In this document: positions 26,273 to 34,404 of the stretch, piece after piece
How positions within the stretch are numbered: the first letter of the stretch is position 1
How the letters are laid out: every line of letters begins with the position of its first letter
From: Opitutales bacterium
GTDB lineage: Bacteria; Verrucomicrobiota; Verrucomicrobiia; Opitutales; Oceanipulchritudinaceae
Assembly: GCA_016932335.1 (NCBI GenBank)
Contig: JAFGCZ010000006.1
Location: 294,291-358,290 of the forward strand
Reading direction: 5' to 3'
DNA: 64,000 nucleotides
Translations under genes and position numbers: made by a program
Notes under the pieces: model-generated
Databases searched by the model: none
Seen by the model: the letters and a program-made list of their open reading frames with translations, nothing else
Told to the model about the DNA's origin: nothing

Positions 26273-27604
26273 TCAATCCTGACGCGCGAGAGCACCCATT
26301 GGATCCCAAGGCTCCAGCTCAACAGGTGCTTTTGTCAGTGCTTCCTGCAGCTCCTCGCTGAGCATTTCTTTATCTGCAGCCACCTCAAACATATACTCGT
26401 CAAACCAGTTATCGTTCATGGTAAAAAAGCCTTTTTGCCCGATTTTTTCTCCCCACGAATTTTCCACACGCCAACGTTGAGGGGATCCCTCGGAGATGTC
26501 CACTCCGGTAAAGAGCATCGCGTGTGTCATTTGTGTTTCGTGGTAGTTTAGGCGATCTTCCTTGTTCAGTGAGAACTCATGAGAGTAAACTCCCTTGTAG
26601 TCATACAGTTGGGCATCCCAGATGCCATAGGTGCGCTCCATGTGCTTGCCTACATCGCAACCCATCCAAACTGGCATACCGTTCTTCAGTGAATTCATCG
26701 TTACCTTTTTCAAGGTTTCGATATCCACATTCAGGTAGACCACACTGGAGCCTCCCACCACATTTCCGAGAAATTTTACGGTGTAGGTTTGTCCCGTAGG
26801 ATTGCGTGGATCATTGACTAGGCAGACAAAATCTTTGAGGTCAACTTTAACCACTTCTCTGGCGAATTCCTGTGGCGTCATCACTCCACCGCGGTGGAAC
26901 ACGTTGTCCTTGTCCTCGTATTGCCAGGTGAATTCTTCCGGTGGTGTGCCCAAATGGATGCAGAGAATGCGCCAGATGGTTTTCAGCGTTTCTTTGTGAG
27001 TCTGTTCTGTTTTGGCCTCGTCGCTGTAGTGTTTACGAATGTCTTTGGCGGCCTCTCTTAATGTGCTCAGAAGCACACGGTTCATCAGGGCGGTGCTGGA
27101 GGAACTTTCTGATTCGCGCATGGCGTATTGAGGTATCAGGCCATGCTTTTCTACAATGCTCACAAACATATTCCACTGGCCTCCGTCATCCAGAGGATGA
27201 TCCAGGAGAAATGCGACTTCACGGTCGTCCAGAGGCTGGTCGCTGGTTTGCTGGATAGCATTCAGGAAAAAGTTGGCTCGTTCGAATTTATCCCAAAATA
27301 ATATGTAATTCTGGGAGAATTCAAAATTGCTGATATTCAGCCGTTTCATTACCCCGGCGCGTAGCATATTCATTCCGGCAAAGCACCAGCAACGGCCTGA
27401 TCGCTTTTGGTCCGTTACTTTCCACTCATCCAACTTTACAGAAAAGGCATCCGGTGTATTGGCCATAACCTCGCGGTTTAGGGCAATTTCATGGATGCTG
27501 GTTCTGCCTACTGCATTCTGCATCAGCCGGTTCAATGGCTGGTTTTCAAAGCTCTTGCGCAGGCTTTTTATTTCCTCTTGAGTGATTTCTGATGAATGGC
27601 TCAT
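26273..27604 (-). CDS. pepC: C1-family aminopeptidase (PepC / bleomycin hydrolase)
   Basis: Papain-fold cysteine aminopeptidase, cytoplasmic and usually hexameric. The 443-residue length is typical. The active site is visible: Cys72 in QKRSGRCWCFAGMN, His in ETQMTHAMLFTGVD and Asn in RVENSWGEKIG. The C-terminus continues beyond the catalytic fold (LEPWDPMGALARQD), as in family members where it enters the active site and limits cleavage to free N-termini. It probably functions in peptide turnover and in removing reactive thiol-sensitive compounds. Its promoter lies in the divergent region shared with the first TonB_C gene. Confidence 0.95.
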   Translation of the reverse strand: MSHSSEITQEEIKSLRKSFENQPLNRLMQNAVGRTSIHEIALNREVMANTPDAFSVKLDEWKVTDQKRSGRCWCFAGMNMLRAGVMKRLNISNFEFSQNYILFWDKFERANFFLNAIQQTSDQPLDDREVAFLLDHPLDDGGQWNMFVSIVEKHGLIPQYAMRESESSSSTALMNRVLLSTLREAAKDIRKHYSDEAKTEQTHKETLKTIWRILCIHLGTPPEEFTWQYEDKDNVFHRGGVMTPQEFAREVVKVDLKDFVCLVNDPRNPTGQTYTVKFLGNVVGGSSVVYLNVDIETLKKVTMNSLKNGMPVWMGCDVGKHMERTYGIWDAQLYDYKGVYSHEFSLNKEDRLNYHETQMTHAMLFTGVDISEGSPQRWRVENSWGEKIGQKGFFTMNDNWFDEYMFEVAADKEMLSEELQEALTKAPVELEPWDPMGALARQD

Positions 27605-27868
27605 TCCTCACTCATAAGCAAGATTCGCTCCACGAAAAGAACAGAATAGATCATTGTCTGTATTTCTTTTAATATAGGGTCTTCTCTCTTTTGTTTTTGG
27701 GAGGTTCTTTTGGCTTGTTGGATAAAAAGTTGTTAAAATTAAGTAGTGGTCATGTATAGGGTTGATTCTTTGGAGCTTTTTTACAAAACCACCCGTTCTT
27801 TTAGTTTCTTTCTCTGAAACGGATCTCTCATCCGCTTTTATCCTTAATACCAATAAAAGTCATTAATC

Positions 27869-28207
27869 ATGAAAACGCTTATTGCATTCTCTGCATTATT
27901 CTTTGCCACTCTTTCGCTTTCTGGCGCCGAGGCTCTCTCGATTAAAGAAGTCGATACGCCTCCCAGTCCTATTGAACAGGGGCAGCCCAAAGTTCCCGCT
28001 TCGCTGCGCAATATTAAAGGTACCATTCAGGTCAGCATGGTCATTGATGAAAACGGCAATGTCCGTGATGCCGCCATCGTAAAAACAACGGCAGACGAAC
28101 TCAATGCTGTTGCTCTGGAGTGTGTTTCCGAATGGCGCTTCAATCCGGCTCAAAAAGCCGGTGCCAACGTTCCCGTTATGGTCGTTGTGCCCCTCCGCTT
28201 TAAGTAA
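27869..28207 (+). CDS. Periplasmic TonB C-terminal-domain protein, copy 1
   Basis: A 112-residue secreted protein made only of a signal peptide (MKTLIAFSALFFATLSLSGA) and a TonB_C domain, with KGTIQVSMVIDENGNVRDAA, ECVSEWRFNPA and terminal VVVPLRFK. It lacks the membrane anchor and Pro-rich span of true TonB. A paralogue follows 241 nt downstream. Such short proteins are common in Opitutae-like genomes; whether they contact outer-membrane receptors is unknown. It has its own terminator. Confidence 0.82.
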   Translation: MKTLIAFSALFFATLSLSGAEALSIKEVDTPPSPIEQGQPKVPASLRNIKGTIQVSMVIDENGNVRDAAIVKTTADELNAVALECVSEWRFNPAQKAGANVPVMVVVPLRFK

Positions 28208-28240
28208 GATACATATCTAAGCAGCATTCCTATTATTATT

Positions 28241-28279
28241 GCAAAGACTGCCTTGGGTTAGGCGGTCTTTGCGCGTTTA
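28241..28279 (+). terminator. Terminator after TonB_C copy 1
   Basis: GCAAAGACTGCC pairs (one wobble) with GGCGGTCTTTGC across an 8-nt loop; the trailing sequence GCGTTTATA is a weak T-run. Confidence 0.7.
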
Positions 28280-28448
28280 TAGACCCTCCTGCGAGAACGT
28301 TAGCAAATACTCGTCTTTTGTACAGAACGAGTAAAAATCTGGAAAAAAAGAAGCATTCAGGCTCTTTGTTATAGATTGGAAGAAAGTTTGCTTACTAAAA
28401 TTAGCTCATTTGGGAAGAGCTGTCTCAAACCATTTATCAATACAAACA

Positions 28449-28814
28449 ATGCCTGTAAGTAAACCTATCGCTCGTGTCTTCTCACTGCTCTGTGTGATGC
28501 TCTGCCTGGGAGTCTTTAGTTCTCTGTCTGCGGAGGATCTCTTCTACCTTAAGGATGTGGATACTCCGCCCAAACCCATCAATCAGGAGAATCCACCGAT
28601 TCCTGATTACCTCAATAAATACAAGGGGACTGTGCGCATTCGCATCGTTATCAATGAAGAGGGTAAAGTGATTACTCCAAGTATTCATGAAAGCACTGTT
28701 GCGGAAATGGATGAATTTGCCCTCTTCTGCGTCAGTCAGTGGCGTTTCATGCCTGCCTTAAAAGATGGGAAAGCCGTTCCTGTAGCTGTTGTCGTGCCCA
28801 TCCGATTTAAATAA
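28449..28814 (+). CDS. Periplasmic TonB C-terminal-domain protein, copy 2
   Basis: Paralogue of the upstream gene, 121 residues from the ATG chosen to give a normal signal peptide (VFSLLCVMLCLGVFSSLSA). It shares the order KDVDTPPKPI, KGTVRIRIVINEEGKV, CVSQWRF and final VAVVVPIRFK. The two copies are clearly related but diverged at many positions, and each has its own upstream region, so the duplication is old. No membrane anchor remains after cleavage. Confidence 0.8.
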   Translation: MPVSKPIARVFSLLCVMLCLGVFSSLSAEDLFYLKDVDTPPKPINQENPPIPDYLNKYKGTVRIRIVINEEGKVITPSIHESTVAEMDEFALFCVSQWRFMPALKDGKAVPVAVVVPIRFK

Positions 28815-28871
28815 CGCTTGCGCAGTTAATTTCGGAAAATCATTGCTTCTGTTAGATTCTCTATGGGATTA

Positions 28872-28894
28872 GCTTGACTATTCCCTCTCAAGGG
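28872..28894 (+). promoter_or_regulatory. Candidate promoter of the aldolase gene
   Basis: GCTTGAC stands 98 nt before the start codon, followed by a small CCCT-CTCA-AGGG inverted repeat. The same GCTTGAC box begins the repeated units at the right end of the window. No good -10 hexamer is visible. Confidence 0.35.
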
Positions 28895-28969
28895 CAAAAA
28901 ACAGACGTTCGCACTTCTTTTTAGTGTCCTGATTTTCTCTCGAACTTGAACACGAAATAACTTAAGATT

Positions 28970-30004
28970 ATGCCCATCGCAACACCAAAACAATTCGCGG
29001 CTATGTTGGATGCAGCCCAAGCAGGCAGCTATGCCTACCCGGCTATTAACTGCACCAGCATCGCTTCTTTGAACGGCGTGATGAAGGCCTTTGCAGAGTC
29101 CAAATCCGACGGTATCATCCAATTTTCCACAGGCGCCGGCCAGTGGGCTTCCGGCCTCAACAACAACGATGCCACCTACGGTACCATCGTTCTGGCCGAA
29201 GCTGCTCACCGCCTCGCTGAACAATACGACGTACTCATCGCGTTGAATACTGACCACTGCCAGCCCGAGAAGGCCGCTACCTTCCTCAAGCCCCTCATCG
29301 AAGAGAGCAAAAAGCGTGTTGCCGAAGGCAAGAACACACTTTTCCAGAACCATATGCTCGATGCTTCCGGTTTGCCTCTCGACGAAAATATGGCCATCTC
29401 CAAGGAATACATGGGCTACTGCGCCCCTCTCGGTATCATCCTTGAAGTTGAAGCCGGTGTTGTTGGTGGCGAAGAAGACGGTGCTGCCGGTACCGAAGAC
29501 ACCCCTGCTGAAAAGCTTTACACCACACCGGAAGACATGCTCAAGGTTTACGAAGAGCTTCACCCGCTCGGTCGTTTCTCCTTCGCTGCCACTTTCGGTA
29601 ATGTTCACGGCCACTACAAACCCGGTGCCGTTAAACTCCAGCCCAAGATCCTCGACGAGGGCCAGAAGGTTGTTATGGCTAAATACGGTAAAGAAGCTGA
29701 AATGGACCTCGTTTTCCACGGCGGTTCCGGCTCCTCCCTCGAAGACATCCGCGAAACCCTCGGCTACGGCGTTGTTAAGATGAACGTCGACACCGACACT
29801 CAGTATGCCTTCACCCGTCCCATCGCTGAGCATATGTTTAAGAACTACGATGGAGTTCTCATGGTCGACGGCGAAATCGGCAACAAAAAAGCTTACGACC
29901 CACGCGCCTACATGAAGAAGGCCGAACAGGGTATGTGCGACCGCGTCAAGAAGGCTTGCGATCAGCTCCTTAGCTCCGGCAAGTCCATCTATGGCACTGT
30001 CTGA
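28970..30004 (+). CDS. fbaA: Class II fructose-bisphosphate aldolase
   Basis: Zinc-dependent reversible cleavage of fructose 1,6-bisphosphate in glycolysis and gluconeogenesis. The 344 residues match the FbaA (class IIA) type. Visible are LNTDHCQPEKA with the first zinc His and catalytic Asp, EVEAGVVGGEEDG, ATFGNVHGHYKPG with the second zinc His, and LVFHGGSGSS with the third. NVDTDTQYAFTRP binds the phosphate and Na+/K+. Codons ending in C are used far more than in neighbouring genes (for example runs of ATC, AAG and CTC), indicating very high expression. A single-gene transcript with a strong terminator. Confidence 0.96.
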   Translation: MPIATPKQFAAMLDAAQAGSYAYPAINCTSIASLNGVMKAFAESKSDGIIQFSTGAGQWASGLNNNDATYGTIVLAEAAHRLAEQYDVLIALNTDHCQPEKAATFLKPLIEESKKRVAEGKNTLFQNHMLDASGLPLDENMAISKEYMGYCAPLGIILEVEAGVVGGEEDGAAGTEDTPAEKLYTTPEDMLKVYEELHPLGRFSFAATFGNVHGHYKPGAVKLQPKILDEGQKVVMAKYGKEAEMDLVFHGGSGSSLEDIRETLGYGVVKMNVDTDTQYAFTRPIAEHMFKNYDGVLMVDGEIGNKKAYDPRAYMKKAEQGMCDRVKKACDQLLSSGKSIYGTV

Positions 30005-30031
30005 TTTTTCCTCTTTTTAAGGAATCTTATA

Positions 30032-30062
30032 AACCGGCCTCATTCGAGGCCGGTTTTTTTTT
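30032..30062 (+). terminator. Terminator of fbaA
   Basis: Perfect 10-bp stem AACCGGCCTC / GAGGCCGGTT with loop ATTC, followed by a run of T. Confidence 0.93.
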
Positions 30063-30163
30063 ATTGCGGACAAGATACTATTTTACAAATGTGGAGTTTC
30101 AAATATAAGGGAAATCTGTTATTGCTGGTGTGTTAACCTTTATTATTTCGTTCTGCTTTTCGA

Positions 30164-32953
30164 ATGTCTGATTCTTCTCCTACCGTCGGCGATACACTGG
30201 CTTTGGACCAACTCAAAGTTGGTGATCTCCTTGGCAAGTGGACTGTGCTGAAAGTCTATCACTTTGGCCTGACTCATGGTATGTACCAGGTTAAACATGC
30301 GGAAGGGCATACCCGCGCTCTTGCTGTGTTTCCAGTGCTTGCCAGCTCCGATCCGCACTTTTCTTGGTGCTTGGAGCAGTTGGTCGCCAGTCTTAAACTC
30401 TGTAAGCACCCTGCTTTGCATAAACCCCTTGAACTCTTCAAAGAGCAGGGGAGGGAAGGTATTGTTTTTGAAGACCTCCCCGGAGATTCGCTCGGTGTTC
30501 AAATGCAGCAAATCCACGAAAACAGTGGCGGGCTGGAGGCCCCGGATCTGAACCCTCCGCTGGGGGCTCTGCTAAACCCGCCTCAGGCAGAAGTTTTTCT
30601 GGCAAACCTGGCTAACCTGCTCGCCAAAATTCATGAGCTGAGCATTCTCCACCTTGATCTCAGCCCCTACAACCTTTATCGCAAGCCAGATGGTTCGCCC
30701 TTACTGACGGCTGTAGGTTTCTTTGAGGCCATTGATCCTGCCCGCCTGCGCCAAATTGTTTCCGCCTATACGCTGCCTTTGCAGAACTCCGCCTCTCCAA
30801 AAGTTTATGATACGCTGGATATGCGCTCACCCGAGTGGCGCTCAGGAGCGCCCATGACCTACTCTTCGGATATCTACCAGTTTGGCTTGTTGGCCGTTAA
30901 TTTGCTGACCGGGTGTAAACTGCGCGATACCTCCTTCCCCTTCAATATGCGGTCAACCTTGGGCAAGGGATGGACGATTTTTGCCAAAAAATGCCTCAGT
31001 ACAGAGCCGCAGATTCAATACCTCAACATGACTTTGCTTGAGGGAGATCTGCGCTCCATCGACCGTATCAGTGGGGTTCGACAGCACCACGGCAGCTCCT
31101 TCTCATTAAGTAAAATTAAGAAGACTCTGTCTCGAAATCGTAAGGTGGCCCTCATTTCTGCCAGTGCCCTTATCGGATTAATCGGGCTTAAGGTGCTTTC
31201 CGACTCTTTTGCTTCCTCTGATTCCCCGGATAATCAGGTGGTGGCTCAAGCCAATTGGGCCGGTATGGATATTACCGCACTTCCCGGGTCCATTGTCGAA
31301 GCCGTTGCCGGTAATGGTTCTGTGGTCTGGGTTGGCACGGTTGGGGAAGATGGCACGTTGAAGCTTGAAGATCGTTTTATTCCTGGAGAAATTACGTTAA
31401 GACTGACACATCCGGCCTGCGCTGCCCAGCAGGAATCATTTCGCCTGCGTTCTTCCAAGCTTACCGAGTGGGTTCCCGTCCAGCAGCCTCTGGAATGTAC
31501 ACTCAGTGTTTCCGGCCCGGATGAAGGGGTCCGTGTGTATGTCAACGATAACTACGTGGGAACCACCCCGCTCGATGCTCCGGTCGTTCCCTCTAAAGAG
31601 GCTACCGTCAGCCTGCGTAAAGATGGCTTCCGTTCCATCGAAAAGAAATTTGATTTGGCTTCGGGCACCGAAGTCTCCTGGGCTTTTCCGGCGTTGGAAC
31701 CGTGTGTCGGCAAGCTTCGTCTCCAAGTTTCCTTTGGCGAAAACAACCAGTTTCATTCAGATTTGAACGCTGTTCGGATTCTCCTGAAAGATCAAACATA
31801 CTCCCTTTATTCTTTGCCTACAGAGTTCCCTGCCGAAACAGTGGAGCTGCTCGTCTCTCACCCCGATTATGAGGAAGCTAAAATCAAGGTAGCTGTTCAG
31901 GATAGAGAGGAACTCAATCAGGAGGTCGTCTTAAAGCCAAAGCCCGCCCATCTGGATGTTGCTGTGCAGACGGGGGTTAATTACGAGCTAACCGTCAACG
32001 GTTATCGCTACGATCCCCACCGTATGATTTTCGAGGCCGGTAAGGATTATGATCTGCGTGTGGAGGCGCACGATTACTACAATATGTACCGCCAGTGGAC
32101 ACCGCAGCCCAACGAGCAGCTTGCTTGGAATGTAAGCCTCAAGCAATTGCCTCCGCCAACCTTTGGAGAAAATTGGGAAGTACCTTACATCGGGGTTTCC
32201 ATGCTGTGGTTAAACCCCGGCACATACAATATGGGCAGCCCGCTGGAGGAAGCAGGCCGTCGTCCTCAGGAAGGCCCGGTTACCGAAATTACCCTGACCA
32301 AAGGCTTTTGGATGGGGCAGTTCGAAGTTCGCCTACAGGAATTCCTCATGCTTATGCCAAAGCATAAAAACAGCTTCGAAAAAGCAAACCTTCCCGTTGA
32401 ATCCGTAAGCTGGAAGGAAGCAGTCTATTTCTGCCAGCTGCTCACAGAGCAGGAGCGCTCTGCCGGTCGCCTGCCCGAAGGTTATGAATACCGCCTGCCT
32501 ACTCAGGCAGAGTGGGAATACGCCTGCCGCGCCGGCACACAGTCTCCCTTTCATTTTGGCGATACTGCAAATATCACTCAGGGACGCTTCTCCGGGCACT
32601 ACCCGCGTTATGAACGTTACGAAGGTGAAGACGAAAATACCGCTCTCTACGGTCCAGTGGAAGTGGGCAGCTATGCCCCCAATGCCTGGGGCTTTTTCGA
32701 TATGCACGGAAATGTTGCCGAATATTGCCTGGATCCCTTTAACTCACAGTACCCCGGAGAAAAACAGGTGGACTGGCAGGGCTCTGTCAATGGGCGCCTG
32801 GCCCCCATCCGCGGTGGTTCATGGATGAGTCACGTGGAGCTTTGTCGCAGTGCCTTTCGCGACCGTATGGGGCGCACCACGCGTAACGACCACGTGGGCT
32901 TCCGCATGGTTTTGGCTCCGGAAAACCACATCAAATACGATTACGGCCTATAG
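30164..32953 (+). CDS. Pseudokinase - transmembrane - PEGA - sulfatase-modifying-factor fusion
   Basis: A 929-residue membrane protein. Residues about 20-310 are a Ser/Thr kinase fold without a working active site: the catalytic loop is HLDLSPYN instead of HRDLKPxN, the DFG position reads VGF, and the ATP-lysine strand RALAVFPVL has no Lys. One helix (about 328-346, VALISASALIGLIGLKVL) crosses the membrane. PEGA-type beta repeats follow (VRVYVNDNYVGTTPLDAP, 430-640). The C-terminus (about 680-925) is a formylglycine-generating/SUMF1 domain with YNMGSPLEEAGRRP, YRLPTQAEWEYACRAG, DMHGNVAEYCLD, RGGSWM and GFRMV. The FGE copper-binding cysteine pair is not evident, so it may be a binding domain. 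Its stop overlaps the convergent waaA by 6 nt. Confidence 0.88.
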   Translation: MSDSSPTVGDTLALDQLKVGDLLGKWTVLKVYHFGLTHGMYQVKHAEGHTRALAVFPVLASSDPHFSWCLEQLVASLKLCKHPALHKPLELFKEQGREGIVFEDLPGDSLGVQMQQIHENSGGLEAPDLNPPLGALLNPPQAEVFLANLANLLAKIHELSILHLDLSPYNLYRKPDGSPLLTAVGFFEAIDPARLRQIVSAYTLPLQNSASPKVYDTLDMRSPEWRSGAPMTYSSDIYQFGLLAVNLLTGCKLRDTSFPFNMRSTLGKGWTIFAKKCLSTEPQIQYLNMTLLEGDLRSIDRISGVRQHHGSSFSLSKIKKTLSRNRKVALISASALIGLIGLKVLSDSFASSDSPDNQVVAQANWAGMDITALPGSIVEAVAGNGSVVWVGTVGEDGTLKLEDRFIPGEITLRLTHPACAAQQESFRLRSSKLTEWVPVQQPLECTLSVSGPDEGVRVYVNDNYVGTTPLDAPVVPSKEATVSLRKDGFRSIEKKFDLASGTEVSWAFPALEPCVGKLRLQVSFGENNQFHSDLNAVRILLKDQTYSLYSLPTEFPAETVELLVSHPDYEEAKIKVAVQDREELNQEVVLKPKPAHLDVAVQTGVNYELTVNGYRYDPHRMIFEAGKDYDLRVEAHDYYNMYRQWTPQPNEQLAWNVSLKQLPPPTFGENWEVPYIGVSMLWLNPGTYNMGSPLEEAGRRPQEGPVTEITLTKGFWMGQFEVRLQEFLMLMPKHKNSFEKANLPVESVSWKEAVYFCQLLTEQERSAGRLPEGYEYRLPTQAEWEYACRAGTQSPFHFGDTANITQGRFSGHYPRYERYEGEDENTALYGPVEVGSYAPNAWGFFDMHGNVAEYCLDPFNSQYPGEKQVDWQGSVNGRLAPIRGGSWMSHVELCRSAFRDRMGRTTRNDHVGFRMVLAPENHIKYDYGL

Positions 32954-34240
32954 GCGGTTTAAGTGCCGGCGAATATTTTCCAGAGTGCGGCCGATCGCTC
33001 CACGCTGGCGCTCATGCCACTCTTTTCCGGCATCTCCCAATTTCTTGCGTAGTGTCTTATCCTTCAGGAGTTTAAAGAGGAGTAATTCCGCTTCACCTTG
33101 TGTTTTTGCCTGCAGGGCTGCTTTGGATAGTAGCATTTCCTGCGTAATCTGCTTAAAATTGCTCATCTCCGGCCCCATTACACTGGGGATTCCCATGCCT
33201 ACGGCTTCAATCGGAGTCTGTCCTCCTTTGTTCGGAGGAAGGCTCTTACCGATAAAGACAACATCGGCAATACTGGTCAGCCGGCTCAATTCTCCGGTTG
33301 TATCAGCGACATAGATCAATGGCTCGGACACAGTTGCCGGTTTTTCCGTGCGGAACTGGAACGCCTCATTCCGCCTTTGCAGGTAGGTTTTTAATTCCTC
33401 CCGGCGCTCCGCATGTCGGGGCACCAACAGTAGGCGAATGTCCATGCCGTCAGCCTCTGCCTTTTGGCGCAGGTCAGCCAAAAAGACTTCTTCTCCCGGC
33501 CACGTGGACGATCCCATCAATATCAAGGCCTCCTTTGCGCTTTTCCCGAAGAGTTCCTTTCTCAGCTGGCTTTTTTCTGCTTCCGGTAATTCCGGGAGTG
33601 GACTGTCGCATTTCAGATTTCCGGTGCAGCTCAGTTTCTTTCGGTTGATTCCCAGTGCGGCAAAGCGTTCCAGATCGTGTTCGGAAGAGGGGAGAATCAG
33701 ATCCGGTTTGTTCAGCAGGCGGCGGCTGATCGCCCCAAATTTGGCATAGCGCCGGTAGGATTTGTCACTCAAACGGGCATTGATCATATACACCGGTACT
33801 CCTCTGCGTTTGGCCTGATGCAGGTGCTCCGGCCACAGCTCGGCTTCCATCAATACCACCATATCCGGATCATACTGCTTCCATGCCCGCCGGGAAAAAA
33901 GCACAAAATCAATGGGAAAGTAGCTGATCGCCAGACATAACTCCTTCATCTTGGATTGTGCCAGCGCATACCCCGTGCTTGTCGTGGTGCTCAGGACGAT
34001 TTCCACATCCATTTCCGCTTTCATTGCTTCCAGCAGCGGGCGGATGGCGTTTAGTTCGCCTACGGATACAGCATGCGCCCATACGCGCTTTCGGGGGCCT
34101 TTCGGTGGTACTGCCGGCATGCAACCCCAGCGGTGTTGCATGTCCTGCCCGTAGCCTCCGCGACGCAGCATGCGTCGCAGGTAATAGGGAAACGCCAGCA
34201 CAAATGCCGGCAGAAAAATCAGTCTGTAGCCCCAAATCAT
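32948..34240 (-). CDS. waaA: 3-deoxy-D-manno-octulosonic acid (Kdo) transferase
   Basis: GT30 glycosyltransferase that adds Kdo from CMP-Kdo to lipid A precursor at the inner membrane, showing that the cell makes LPS. The first 28 residues form the membrane anchor (YRLIFLPAFVLAFPYYLRR). Motifs are WAHAVSVGELNAIRPL with the acceptor-side Glu, VLMEAELWPE, INARLSDKSYRRY, GSSTWPGEE, LLVPRHAERR and NKGGQTPIEAVGMG. Length is 430 residues from the ATG giving MIWGYRL; an ATG four codons earlier is an alternative. No other LPS gene is adjacent. Confidence 0.94.
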   Translation of the reverse strand: MIWGYRLIFLPAFVLAFPYYLRRMLRRGGYGQDMQHRWGCMPAVPPKGPRKRVWAHAVSVGELNAIRPLLEAMKAEMDVEIVLSTTTSTGYALAQSKMKELCLAISYFPIDFVLFSRRAWKQYDPDMVVLMEAELWPEHLHQAKRRGVPVYMINARLSDKSYRRYAKFGAISRRLLNKPDLILPSSEHDLERFAALGINRKKLSCTGNLKCDSPLPELPEAEKSQLRKELFGKSAKEALILMGSSTWPGEEVFLADLRQKAEADGMDIRLLLVPRHAERREELKTYLQRRNEAFQFRTEKPATVSEPLIYVADTTGELSRLTSIADVVFIGKSLPPNKGGQTPIEAVGMGIPSVMGPEMSNFKQITQEMLLSKAALQAKTQGEAELLLFKLLKDKTLRKKLGDAGKEWHERQRGAIGRTLENIRRHLNRL

Positions 34241-34404
34241 TTTCCCGCACATTAGATGCCCCGACTCTCTCAGACAAGTTTAGAAAATGCCTCTCTGCTG
34301 ATCTTTTTTTTTGAAACAGGAATTGCATTTGTGGGTATATAATTCTATAAGTGCACGCACCCGAGACTATGTCTCTGTTTTAATTCACAGCTTATATCTA
34401 AATA

